From Bacteroidales bacterium M6 (lineage in GTDB: Bacteria; Bacteroidota; Bacteroidia; Bacteroidales; Muribaculaceae), in NCBI GenBank assembly GCA_001689485.1, contig LUJQ01000061.1, forward strand, positions 8,546 to 72,545: DNA of 64,000 nt, given 5' to 3'. The notes beneath the pieces are model-generated. The model had not been told where the DNA came from and did not search any database. It saw nothing but the letters and a program-made list of their open reading frames with translations. A program made the position numbers and the translations under genes. Every line of letters starts with the position of its first letter. Position 1 is the first letter of the stretch. Shown here piece after piece: positions 9,221 to 18,478 of the stretch.

Positions 9221-9328
9221 ATCCCTATATCCCACCAATCCAACCGGCCTGTTTGCCAAATCAAGCCCATAATCAATATATTTTTGCAAAAAATCAGCCT
9301 CCACATTTGGCAAATTGAAAATAATGTT

Positions 9329-9336
9329 TAACTTTG
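9329..9336 (+). promoter_or_regulatory. -7 promoter box overlapping a 40-bp palindrome
   Basis: TAACTTTG matches TAnnTTTG. Its last base is the first base of the palindrome at 9336-9375, so anything binding the palindrome would touch the promoter. Confidence 0.7.
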
Positions 9337-9391
9337 CAGCTACCGTTCAAACCGATCGGTTTGAACGGTAGCTGCCACTTGTGGCAGCTAC
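9336..9391 (+). promoter_or_regulatory. 40-bp perfect palindrome plus overlapping 24-bp hairpin at the transcription start
   Basis: Bases 9336-9375 form a 40-bp perfect palindrome centred on CCGATCGG. Bases 9368-9391 form a second hairpin with arms GTAGCTGCCAC and GTGGCAGCTAC around TT. The arm around 9368-9375 can pair either with the upstream arm (9336-9343) or with the downstream arm (9384-9391), so the two hairpins compete. There is no T-run. This could be an operator for a dimeric regulator, a leader switch or a 5' stabiliser. Confidence 0.8.
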
Positions 9392-9449
9392 GAAAAAACT
9401 CAGTGAACAATTCATTATCCAATACAAATCACCCACAAAATCACCATTT

Positions 9450-10655
9450 ATGAAGAAGATTTACTCTTTATTAGCTATTGCTGGCATCACAATGTCAATG
9501 ACAGCGACTGAACAGATGTCAAAAGGTATCGCCCCATTGCGTGCAGCCCTTGAAACAAACACATTCACACTTGAATCCGTAAAGCTGCCTGCTGTTGACA
9601 ATATTAAAAAAGCCCCTCAGTCACGAGTTGCTATATCTTCAATATCGGAATGCACCGGTATATATGATTACAACGTAGTCATCCCGACACAAACCGGCGA
9701 CCAAAGCGCGGTATTTACCGGCGAAATAACCCATTTGAGCGGTAACAATGTAATGATCAGCGGTGTGCGCTATGTCGATGTAGAATTTAAAGGTACCGTA
9801 GATTTGGCAGCCGGGACTATAACCTGCCCGAGTCAGGAACTACTTGATCTAGGTAGAGACCAACTGTACATGTATAAGGCAGTGGAGGAGCCGGAAGGTT
9901 TATATTTGACTGAAGAAGATTTGGTGTTCACCATGAATGCAGACAAGTCTATGACCCTTCCTGACAATGAATACATAATCTATGCCTACAAAAGCAATCC
10001 GACCGAAACGGTAATGGCAATGCTGGGAAAAGTAAAATTCACGGTTTCTACCAAGAATGTAAAGGCGGTTGTTGAAGAAAGAGATGTAAACTCAAACAAC
10101 CAATATATAGACACCTACACCAAATATAACCAATATTTTAACGCAACATTTGACGGGAACAACAACCGCATCGCCCTTGAAGGTTTTATGTTTAATAACG
10201 CTATGGCTCAAGGTATGGATGCATCCCCCATCTACATTACTATCAATCCCACTGCAAAGACAGCTGAGATTGCTAGCAACCAGCACTGGTTCACCCTTAC
10301 CCAGGGGACACAAAGTGCCAGCACCACATTCTTCTGCTTCGACCCTGAAACACAGAATATACTTCCTTCATATCCGTGTACTGTTAACGGCAACAAACTC
10401 TCGTGGAGCGGAGATTTTGTATGCGTAGACGAACAGGGCGGTTTTTGGGGATGGTATCGCAACTGCGACATGACACTTCCTTTCGACGTATTCACCGGCG
10501 CAGAGGGCGGCATTGAAAATGTTACTGCAACAACCGACGTGAATGCTCCCGTTGAATACTTCAACCTCCAGGGTGTACGCGTGGCTAATCCCGAAGCTGG
10601 CCAGCTTGTAATCAAGCGCCAGGGTTCAACCGTAACCAAGATTGTTGTTCGCTGA
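9450..10655 (+). CDS. Secreted protein of unknown function with a sorting-like C-terminal tail
   Basis: The 401-residue product has a signal peptide (MKKIYSLLAIAGITMSMTA). I do not recognise the central region (about 40-360), which looks beta-rich and contains a motif resembling a lipocalin or calycin-like sandwich (GEITHLSGNNVMISGVRYV, TLPDNEYIIYAYK). The last 35 residues, with YFNLQGVRVANPE and ending KIVVR, match the short tail seen on many Bacteroidales secreted proteins and resemble a type IX secretion C-terminal signal. The codon use is a little more AT-rich than that of its neighbours. An upstream in-frame ATG at 9381 lies within the palindromic leader, so 9450, which heads the signal peptide, is preferred. 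It is flanked by hairpins on both sides and is therefore probably a single-gene transcript. Confidence 0.75.
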   Translation: MKKIYSLLAIAGITMSMTATEQMSKGIAPLRAALETNTFTLESVKLPAVDNIKKAPQSRVAISSISECTGIYDYNVVIPTQTGDQSAVFTGEITHLSGNNVMISGVRYVDVEFKGTVDLAAGTITCPSQELLDLGRDQLYMYKAVEEPEGLYLTEEDLVFTMNADKSMTLPDNEYIIYAYKSNPTETVMAMLGKVKFTVSTKNVKAVVEERDVNSNNQYIDTYTKYNQYFNATFDGNNNRIALEGFMFNNAMAQGMDASPIYITINPTAKTAEIASNQHWFTLTQGTQSASTTFFCFDPETQNILPSYPCTVNGNKLSWSGDFVCVDEQGGFWGWYRNCDMTLPFDVFTGAEGGIENVTATTDVNAPVEYFNLQGVRVANPEAGQLVIKRQGSTVTKIVVR

Positions 10656-10724
10656 CAATCCGACATCAGGGACTACGGATTATACGAAACGAGATTCCGC
10701 CCCCTGATCTGATATAAATTAATT

Positions 10725-10760
10725 GAAGGCGCTGTGTCACATTTGCGACACAGCGCCTTC
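10725..10760. terminator. Strong hairpin between genes (14-bp perfect stem)
   Basis: GAAGGCGCTGTGTC (10725-10738) pairs perfectly with GACACAGCGCCTTC (10747-10760). There is no clear T-run on the plus side; the minus side has AATTAATTT. The core GGCGCTGTGTC recurs in the hairpin at 46829-46865. Confidence 0.65.
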
Positions 10761-10824
10761 CCCATATCTATAAGGCAAGTTGACACCATAACACATACCG
10801 GATGGTAATTTCCACTTTTTTTGC

Positions 10825-10832
10825 TACCTTTG
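10825..10832 (+). promoter_or_regulatory. -7 promoter box four bases before a start codon
   Basis: TACCTTTG matches TAnnTTTG and ends four bases before the ATG at 10837. If it is used, the mRNA would be leaderless or nearly so. Confidence 0.6.
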
Positions 10833-10836
10833 TGTT

Positions 10837-11586
10837 ATGAATGATAATGCAACGACACCGGCAACCGAGAGCGCGGCTATCGAAGCGGCGCTCTATCTGT
10901 TTCCTGTGCCTTTGAGCGACACATCGGCAATTGCCGATGTTCTCCCTGAAAGAAACGCACGGTTGCTGCGTGGCATCCGTCACTTCATTGTGGAAAACGT
11001 GAGGTCGGCCCGGCGTTTCCTAAAACGGGTTGACCCATCCGTCGACATCAACACCCTGCAGTTCACGGTGCTTGACGAGCACACCGACCCTGCGGAAGTG
11101 GCCGCCATGCTGCGACCTCTCAAGCAAGGGGAGCCGATGGGTGTTATTTCCGAAGCCGGCTGTCCGGCCGTGGCCGATCCGGGGGCTGACGCGGTGGCAG
11201 TAGCGCAACGCAAAGGATTGAAGGTGGTGCCGCTTACAGGCCCCTCAAGCCTGCTGCTGGCCCTGATGGGTTCGGGATTCAACGGACAAAGCTTTGCCTT
11301 CAACGGCTACCTGCCTATCGACGCCCAGAAGCGAACTGCCAAATTCAAGGAAATGGAACGGCGGATAGCACGCGAACGTCAAACGCAAATCTTCATCGAG
11401 ACCCCCTATCGCAACAACCGCCTGATTGGCGAACTGACACGGACACTGCCCGGCAACATGCTCCTTTGCGTGGCTTCCGACATCACCGGCCAACGGGAAT
11501 CGATACAGACAATGCCACTTTCGAAATGGGCGAAAGCATCGTATAACTACGATAAGATCCCCACCATCTTCCTACTATATTCATAA
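10837..11586 (+). CDS. RsmI-like tetrapyrrole-methylase-fold SAM-dependent methyltransferase
   Basis: The 249-residue protein has the SAM-binding signatures of the RsmI family: SEAGCPAVADPG at 105-116, then LTGPSSLLLALMGSGF and FAFNGYLP. RsmI itself 2'-O-methylates C1402 of 16S rRNA. This copy is shorter than RsmI (about 285 aa) and its N-terminus (ALYLFPVPLSD) differs from the usual start of that family, so it is better called a RsmI-like paralogue common in Bacteroidetes than RsmI itself. The only plausible ATG lies four bases after a promoter box. It is followed after 31 bases by the MBL-fold gene, probably in one operon. Confidence 0.85.
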   Translation: MNDNATTPATESAAIEAALYLFPVPLSDTSAIADVLPERNARLLRGIRHFIVENVRSARRFLKRVDPSVDINTLQFTVLDEHTDPAEVAAMLRPLKQGEPMGVISEAGCPAVADPGADAVAVAQRKGLKVVPLTGPSSLLLALMGSGFNGQSFAFNGYLPIDAQKRTAKFKEMERRIARERQTQIFIETPYRNNRLIGELTRTLPGNMLLCVASDITGQRESIQTMPLSKWAKASYNYDKIPTIFLLYS

Positions 11587-11617
11587 TTCCAGGAAAATCC
11601 ATAATAACCAACCCGCG

Positions 11618-12679
11618 ATGGCACGCTACAAAAAACGACCCGGCGCAACAGAAGGGATGCAAGGTCTCTTCGACGATTTGGAAAGCACGCTCTTTCCAGA
11701 GGCCGAACGTCTGCCCGTGCATCCGGGCATAGAACAGGCGGCAAAACGTGCCGCCGACATCGGAAACCTCAAACGCCGCGAACTTTTCGGCGATGGCGAC
11801 ACATTCTCGCCGCTAGAAGATATACCTGTAATCGACCGGCTGAAATTCATATCGTTCGGCAGCGGGAGTTCGGGCAACTGCGCATTCATCGGTGATGACA
11901 CCACCGGGGTGCTTATCGACGCCGGGGTTGACATAGCAAAAGTGGTCGACGAACTTGGCCGCAACGGCATAAAGATGGACGCGGTGAAAGGAATCGTGCT
12001 GACCCACGACCACTCCGACCACGTGCGCTACGTCTACGGCCTGGTACGCAAATACCGCCACATGGGCGTTTACTGCACACCACGAACACTCAACGGCATG
12101 CTACGCCGACATTGCATCTCAAACCGGATAAAGGATTATCACCGCCCCATCTACAAAGAACATCAGTTCAACATCGGCAACTTCTCACTTCTCGCCTTCG
12201 ACGTGATGCATGACGGAACCGACAACTGCGGTTTCTTCATCACCCACGGCAACCATTCGATAGCCGTGGCAACCGACCTCGGCTGTGTGTCGGAACGCGC
12301 CGACTTCTACATGCGCCAGGCGAACTACCTGATGATTGAGGCAAACTACGACAAAGCAATGCTTGCCGCAGGCCCATATCCCGAATACCTCAAAGCACGC
12401 ATCCTATCCGACAACGGCCACCTCGACAACGAGGTTACAGCACGCTATCTCGCCGAAATCTACAGCCACTCGCTCCGCAACATATTCCTGTGCCATCTGA
12501 GCAAGGACAACAACACTCCCGAAATAGCATTGAAGGCAGTCGAGGATGCCCTGCACGGTGCCGGGGTAGACATCATAGGCGACTGTTCGGGAAGCCCCTA
12601 TTCGCGCATGGCACCCGTACAACTGCTCGCTCTGCCACGCTTCGATTCGAGCGGGCTGATAACCCTGCGACTGAAATGA
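11618..12679 (+). CDS. MBL-fold metallo-hydrolase, WalJ/YycJ-like
   Basis: The metallo-beta-lactamase core begins near residue 75 (LKFISFGSGSSGNCAF) and contains the metal-binding THDHSDH at 129-135, with later ligands in MHDGTDNCGF, ATDLGC and CHLSKDNN. SGSSGNC near the start of the core is typical of the YycJ/WalJ group, putative nucleases or hydrolases linked to DNA processing and cell-wall signalling in other bacteria. About 70 extra residues precede the core, starting MARYKKRPGATEGMQGLFDDLE; they look soluble and charged and are not part of the fold. The stop codon overlaps the menA start by four bases (ATGA), indicating coupled translation. Confidence 0.87.
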   Translation: MARYKKRPGATEGMQGLFDDLESTLFPEAERLPVHPGIEQAAKRAADIGNLKRRELFGDGDTFSPLEDIPVIDRLKFISFGSGSSGNCAFIGDDTTGVLIDAGVDIAKVVDELGRNGIKMDAVKGIVLTHDHSDHVRYVYGLVRKYRHMGVYCTPRTLNGMLRRHCISNRIKDYHRPIYKEHQFNIGNFSLLAFDVMHDGTDNCGFFITHGNHSIAVATDLGCVSERADFYMRQANYLMIEANYDKAMLAAGPYPEYLKARILSDNGHLDNEVTARYLAEIYSHSLRNIFLCHLSKDNNTPEIALKAVEDALHGAGVDIIGDCSGSPYSRMAPVQLLALPRFDSSGLITLRLK

Positions 12680-13593
12680 ACCGAAACAAACCTACAACCC
12701 GTCAGAATGCCACCCGACGCCCGGCAGCAGCCTGTTGGGTGGAGGCCATGCGGCTGCGCACCCTCCCGGTTTCCGTGTCAGGGGTGTTGGCAGCCATAGC
12801 CCTCGCAATCATCAACCACACATTCCAATGGCTACCGGCAACAATATGCTTCACCTTCGCCGTGCTGGCACAAATTGCCTCGAACTTCGCCAATGAATAC
12901 TTTGACTATCGCGACGGCCTCGACAGCAAAGGGCGCGTAGGCCCGCGCCGTGGTGTGGCCGAAGGCGATATAACCCCGCGAGCCATGCTCAACGCCACCC
13001 TCATCACCCTTGCCACGGCAGCCTTGGTAGGACTGGCCCTCGTCTACTGGGGGGGATGGTGGCTCGTAGCGGCCGGTGTTGTAATTGTGTGCGGCGCCCT
13101 GGCTTATTCGGCAGGCCCCTACCCATTGTCGCGCCACGGTCTGGGTGAGGTGGCCGTAATCCTGTTTTTCGGCGTAGCTCCGGTAACCCTCACCTATTGG
13201 ATTCAGGCCGGAAGCTGTCCGGCCGAAGTGTGGATAACATCGCTTTCAATTGGCCTTATGGGCGCCAACGTGCTGATTGTAAACAATTATCGCGACCGCG
13301 AAGAGGATGCAGCCGTCGGCAAACTAACGCTTGCGGTCAAATACGGGCCTAAGGCAGTCACTACCCTCTATCTCATCAACGGCATACTCGCTGCGATTCT
13401 TATGTTCCCGATATGGCGCCTTATGCCATATGCATGGGTCGCCCCGTCGCTCTATCTCTACCTCAATTTCTTTCTGTGGGAACGATTACGCAAATTCCAC
13501 GGCAAGGCTCTCAACCCCCTGCTCGGACAAACCGCCTGCGCCATGTTCCTCTACACCGCCCTGCTCCTTATTGCAGCGATAATGCTAAAATAA
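12676..13593 (+). CDS. menA: 1,4-dihydroxy-2-naphthoate polyprenyltransferase
   Basis: This UbiA-family membrane prenyltransferase attaches a polyprenyl chain to 1,4-dihydroxy-2-naphthoate in menaquinone synthesis. The two Asp-rich motifs are visible: NEYFDYRDGLDSKG after the second helix, and NNYRDREEDAAVGKLTLAV in the second half. Several hydrophobic helices fill the 305 residues. The start was set at the ATG overlapping the previous stop because the protein then begins with a short basic leader and VEAMRLRTLPVS, the usual MenA opening. A longer frame upstream is only the shadow of the hydrolase gene. Confidence 0.93.
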   Translation: MNRNKPTTRQNATRRPAAACWVEAMRLRTLPVSVSGVLAAIALAIINHTFQWLPATICFTFAVLAQIASNFANEYFDYRDGLDSKGRVGPRRGVAEGDITPRAMLNATLITLATAALVGLALVYWGGWWLVAAGVVIVCGALAYSAGPYPLSRHGLGEVAVILFFGVAPVTLTYWIQAGSCPAEVWITSLSIGLMGANVLIVNNYRDREEDAAVGKLTLAVKYGPKAVTTLYLINGILAAILMFPIWRLMPYAWVAPSLYLYLNFFLWERLRKFHGKALNPLLGQTACAMFLYTALLLIAAIMLK

Positions 13594-13604
13594 AAAACTC
13601 TCCG

Positions 13605-14708
13605 ATGACGCTTAACGAACTGAATATAACCAACTTCAAAAACATAGCCGAGGCCAGGATGGAGTTCTCCCCGAAAATCAACTGCCTTCTCGGCAACAAC
13701 GGGATGGGTAAAAGCAACCTGCTCGACGCCATCCACTACCTCAGTTTCTGCAAAAGCTTCAGCGGCCTGACCGATGCCGCCCTGATGCGGAGAGGGGCGG
13801 AGTTCACCACCCTGCGCGGCATCTACACGCGCAAAGGTGCCGACGAAGAACTTTCACTCGGACTGATGCCGGGCAAGCGCAAATCGTTCAAACGCAAGGG
13901 GAAGGAATACGAACGCCTCAGCTCACACATAGGCGCGTTCCCGCTGGTGATGATTTCGCCGTCCGACCACGACTTGATTGCCGGGACGGGCGAAGAGCGC
14001 CGCCGATTCATCGACATGGTGATTTCGCAAACCGACGCCGCCTATCTCGACCATCTGATCCGCTACGCACGGGCACTGCAACAACGCAACAAGCTGCTGC
14101 GCGACCATGTGGCCGACCCGGGGCTTTACATGGCCGTGGAACTGGCAATGAGCCGTTCGGCAGCCTACATAACCCGCGCACGCCAAACCCGCGTGGCCGA
14201 ACTCACCGAAATTTTCACGGCATTCTATTCCAGGATAGCCTCCGACGGCGAAATCCCGGCCATGCCATTACGCAGCCACCTGGCCGACGATCCCGATTCC
14301 CTCCCTATCCTGCTCGACGAAACCAGGCGTCGCGACGAAATTGTAGGCCACACCTCCGTAGGCCCCCATCGCGACGACATCGACCTGCAACTGAACGGCA
14401 TGCCCGTGCGGCGTGCAGCATCGCAAGGTCAGTGCAAGACATATGTGATAGCCCTGCGCCTTGCCCAATATGAATTCCTGGCACGCGCCACGAAAATGAA
14501 ACCGTTGCTGCTGCTCGACGACATTTTCGACAAACTGGATGCCACACGTGTTGCAAGGCTGATAGAAATAGCATCCGAACCGATGTTCGGGCAGATTTTC
14601 ATCACCGACACAAACCGCGACCATCTTGACAGCCTGATTTCAAGTTCTCCCGCCGACCACCGCACATGGATTGTGGCCGACGGGGCATTCACCCCTGCCT
14701 CCTGCTAA
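13605..14708 (+). CDS. recF: DNA replication and repair protein RecF
   Basis: The 367-residue SMC-like ATPase loads RecA onto gapped DNA through RecOR. MTLNELNITNFKNI leads into Walker A GNNGMGKSN (30-38), followed by AIHYLSFCKS. Later come the signature-like region with SPSDHDLIAGTGEERRRFID, HTSVGPHRDDI, ASQGQCKT, and the Walker B region LLLLDDIFDKLD. The ATG at 13605 is chosen by family comparison; the longer frame overlaps menA. The stop codon shares one base with the next start (TAATG), so recF and the DUF721 gene are translationally coupled. Confidence 0.95.
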   Translation: MTLNELNITNFKNIAEARMEFSPKINCLLGNNGMGKSNLLDAIHYLSFCKSFSGLTDAALMRRGAEFTTLRGIYTRKGADEELSLGLMPGKRKSFKRKGKEYERLSSHIGAFPLVMISPSDHDLIAGTGEERRRFIDMVISQTDAAYLDHLIRYARALQQRNKLLRDHVADPGLYMAVELAMSRSAAYITRARQTRVAELTEIFTAFYSRIASDGEIPAMPLRSHLADDPDSLPILLDETRRRDEIVGHTSVGPHRDDIDLQLNGMPVRRAASQGQCKTYVIALRLAQYEFLARATKMKPLLLLDDIFDKLDATRVARLIEIASEPMFGQIFITDTNRDHLDSLISSSPADHRTWIVADGAFTPASC

Positions 14709-14998
14709 TGAAACGGGTCGAACCAATGTCTATCCGGCAGATTATCGACAAGGTAATCGATTCATCGTCGGCCAAGAGCGAGATGCTGGAACATCGCGCA
14801 GCCTTCATGTGGCCTGACATAGTGGGGCCGGGAGTGAACCGCCAGACCATGAGGCGGTATGTGGCAAAAGGTGTGCTGCATGTCTACATAGCCTCCGCCC
14901 CGATGAAAACCGAACTGGGCTTCGCACGCAACGCCATAATGAGGCGTATCAACGAAGCCCTGGGCGCCGAAGTGATAACCGAGATCAAGATTCATTGA
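14708..14998 (+). CDS. DUF721 / DciA-like protein
   Basis: The 96-residue protein begins MKRVEPMSIRQIIDKVI and contains WPDIVGPGVNRQT followed by GVLHVYIASAPMKTEL, the conserved core of DUF721. In other bacteria DUF721 includes DciA, a replicative-helicase loader. In many Bacteroidetes it sits directly after recF, as here, with start and stop overlapping by one base. This neighbourhood supports a role in replication or recombination, but the loader function is inferred. Confidence 0.88.
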   Translation: MKRVEPMSIRQIIDKVIDSSSAKSEMLEHRAAFMWPDIVGPGVNRQTMRRYVAKGVLHVYIASAPMKTELGFARNAIMRRINEALGAEVITEIKIH

Positions 14999-15045
14999 AT
15001 CATACGACATCAAAAAATTACACAAAATAAAACAAACATAAAACA

Positions 15046-15510
15046 ATGCCGGCAACAATACAGCTCCCCCCCTGCAACAATCCAAAGGTCCCACAGGCCG
15101 GACACCCGTTCCGCCACATAGTCGACGTGCAGACACGTTTCAACGATTTCGACCTTCTCGGCCACCTCAACAACTCGGTCTACCTCCAGTTTATGGACCT
15201 GGCCAAAGTCAGCTACTTCGAAGCGGTGACAGGCGCCCCCCTCGACATCAAAGGCCCAGGGGTGGTAATTGTCAACATCAACGTGAACTTCTTCTCACCG
15301 GCCTATTTCCGCGAACCGCTCGCTGTGGCAACGGCATGCATCAAAATTTCCCGCCGAAGCTTCATCCTGGAGCAACGGGTTGTGAACCCCCTCACAGGAG
15401 ATGTGAAATGCGTGGCCGAAACAGTGATGGCATCGTTCGACCCGGCAACTGCAACCTCGCCCGAGCTCGACGCAACATGGGTAGAATCCCTGCGCCGTTA
15501 CGAAAGCTGA
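15046..15510 (+). CDS. Hotdog-fold acyl-CoA thioesterase (4HBT-like)
   Basis: The 154-residue protein has the 4-hydroxybenzoyl-CoA-thioesterase signature RFNDFDLLGHLNNSVYLQFMD, where the Asp before LLGHLNN is the catalytic residue of the family. INVNFFSPAYFREPL matches the central strands. The substrate is uncertain; in Bacteroidetes such genes are often near menaquinone genes, and menA lies 1.5 kb upstream, so a DHNA-CoA thioesterase role is possible but only inference. About 47 AT-rich bases separate it from the DUF721 gene. Confidence 0.85.
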   Translation: MPATIQLPPCNNPKVPQAGHPFRHIVDVQTRFNDFDLLGHLNNSVYLQFMDLAKVSYFEAVTGAPLDIKGPGVVIVNINVNFFSPAYFREPLAVATACIKISRRSFILEQRVVNPLTGDVKCVAETVMASFDPATATSPELDATWVESLRRYES

Positions 15511-15561
15511 AAGCCGCGGCCACCCCGACCGAATCCGTTTGCCCAATCGCAAGGAAAACGT

Positions 15562-15569
15562 TAATTTTG
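15562..15569 (+). promoter_or_regulatory. -7 promoter box of the KdsD-like gene
   Basis: TAATTTTG matches TAnnTTTG, 39 bases before the start codon. A small hairpin (GCGGT/ACCGC) lies just downstream in the leader. Confidence 0.6.
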
Positions 15570-15607
15570 CATAGCGGTGTCAAACCAATACCGCAAAACG
15601 TAAGCTT

Positions 15608-16213
15608 ATGGATATAGAAACCTCCATGCGTCAGATTCTCGAAGCCGAGAGCAACGCAATCCGCAACATACCATATTCCCCCGACTTCGACCGTGCCGTC
15701 GAGCTGATTCTCGAACATGTGCACCGCCGCAGGGGAAAGCTCGTCACCTCAGGCATGGGTAAAGCCGGGCAGATTGCCATGAACATAGCCACAACGTTCA
15801 GCAGCACGGGCATACCTGCCGTAAACCTCCACCCCTCCGAAGCCCAGCACGGCGACCTCGGAGTGTTGCAACCCGATGATGTGATGTTGCTGATTTCCAA
15901 CTCTGGCAAGACACGCGAGATTATAGAACTCGTGTCGCTCGCACGCAACCTCATCCCGACAATCCCTATAATCACCATAACCGGGCATGCCGACAGCGCT
16001 TTGGCCGAAATGGCCGATGCCACGCTTTTCACCGGCGGTGCCCCGGAGGTGTGCCCCCTAGGGCTTACCCCCACCACTTCCACCACGCTGATGACAGTGA
16101 TTGGCGACATCCTTGTAGTCAACGTAATGAACCGCAGCGGCTTCACCATCCGCGACTATGCCCTCCGCCATCACGGAGGCTACCTCGGACACGCCGCCCG
16201 CGAAAAATCCTGA
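15608..16213 (+). CDS. SIS-domain protein, KdsD/GutQ-like arabinose-5-phosphate isomerase
   Basis: The 201-residue protein is a single sugar-isomerase domain with SGMGKAGQIA (48-57), LHPSEAQHGDLG, SNSGKTREI (97-105) and a C-terminal DYALRHHGGYLGHAAR tail typical of KdsD. KdsD converts ribulose-5-phosphate to arabinose-5-phosphate for Kdo synthesis. The two CBS domains of E. coli KdsD are absent, as is usual for the short Bacteroidetes form. It has its own promoter and is followed by a heptamer array and ribH. Confidence 0.85.
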   Translation: MDIETSMRQILEAESNAIRNIPYSPDFDRAVELILEHVHRRRGKLVTSGMGKAGQIAMNIATTFSSTGIPAVNLHPSEAQHGDLGVLQPDDVMLLISNSGKTREIIELVSLARNLIPTIPIITITGHADSALAEMADATLFTGGAPEVCPLGLTPTTSTTLMTVIGDILVVNVMNRSGFTIRDYALRHHGGYLGHAAREKS

Positions 16214-16231
16214 CCAAAGCCCACCACCCCG

Positions 16232-16266
16232 CTTATAACTTACAACTTAAAACTTATAACTTAAAT
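16232..16266. repeat. Heptamer array (CTTANNA)5
   Basis: Five tandem 7-bp units CTTATAA, CTTACAA, CTTAAAA, CTTATAA, CTTAAAT start 18 bases after the KdsD-like stop codon and end 11 bases before the ribH start. They belong to the same family as the arrays at 36380-36430, 36489-36625, 43735-43795 and 55136-55192. Confidence 0.8.
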
Positions 16267-16277
16267 CTCCTCCCCCT

Positions 16278-18435
<2,158 letters not shown>

Positions 18436-18478
18436 AACATCAGCCGATTAACAACATTAAAACCACGACTTCGAACTC

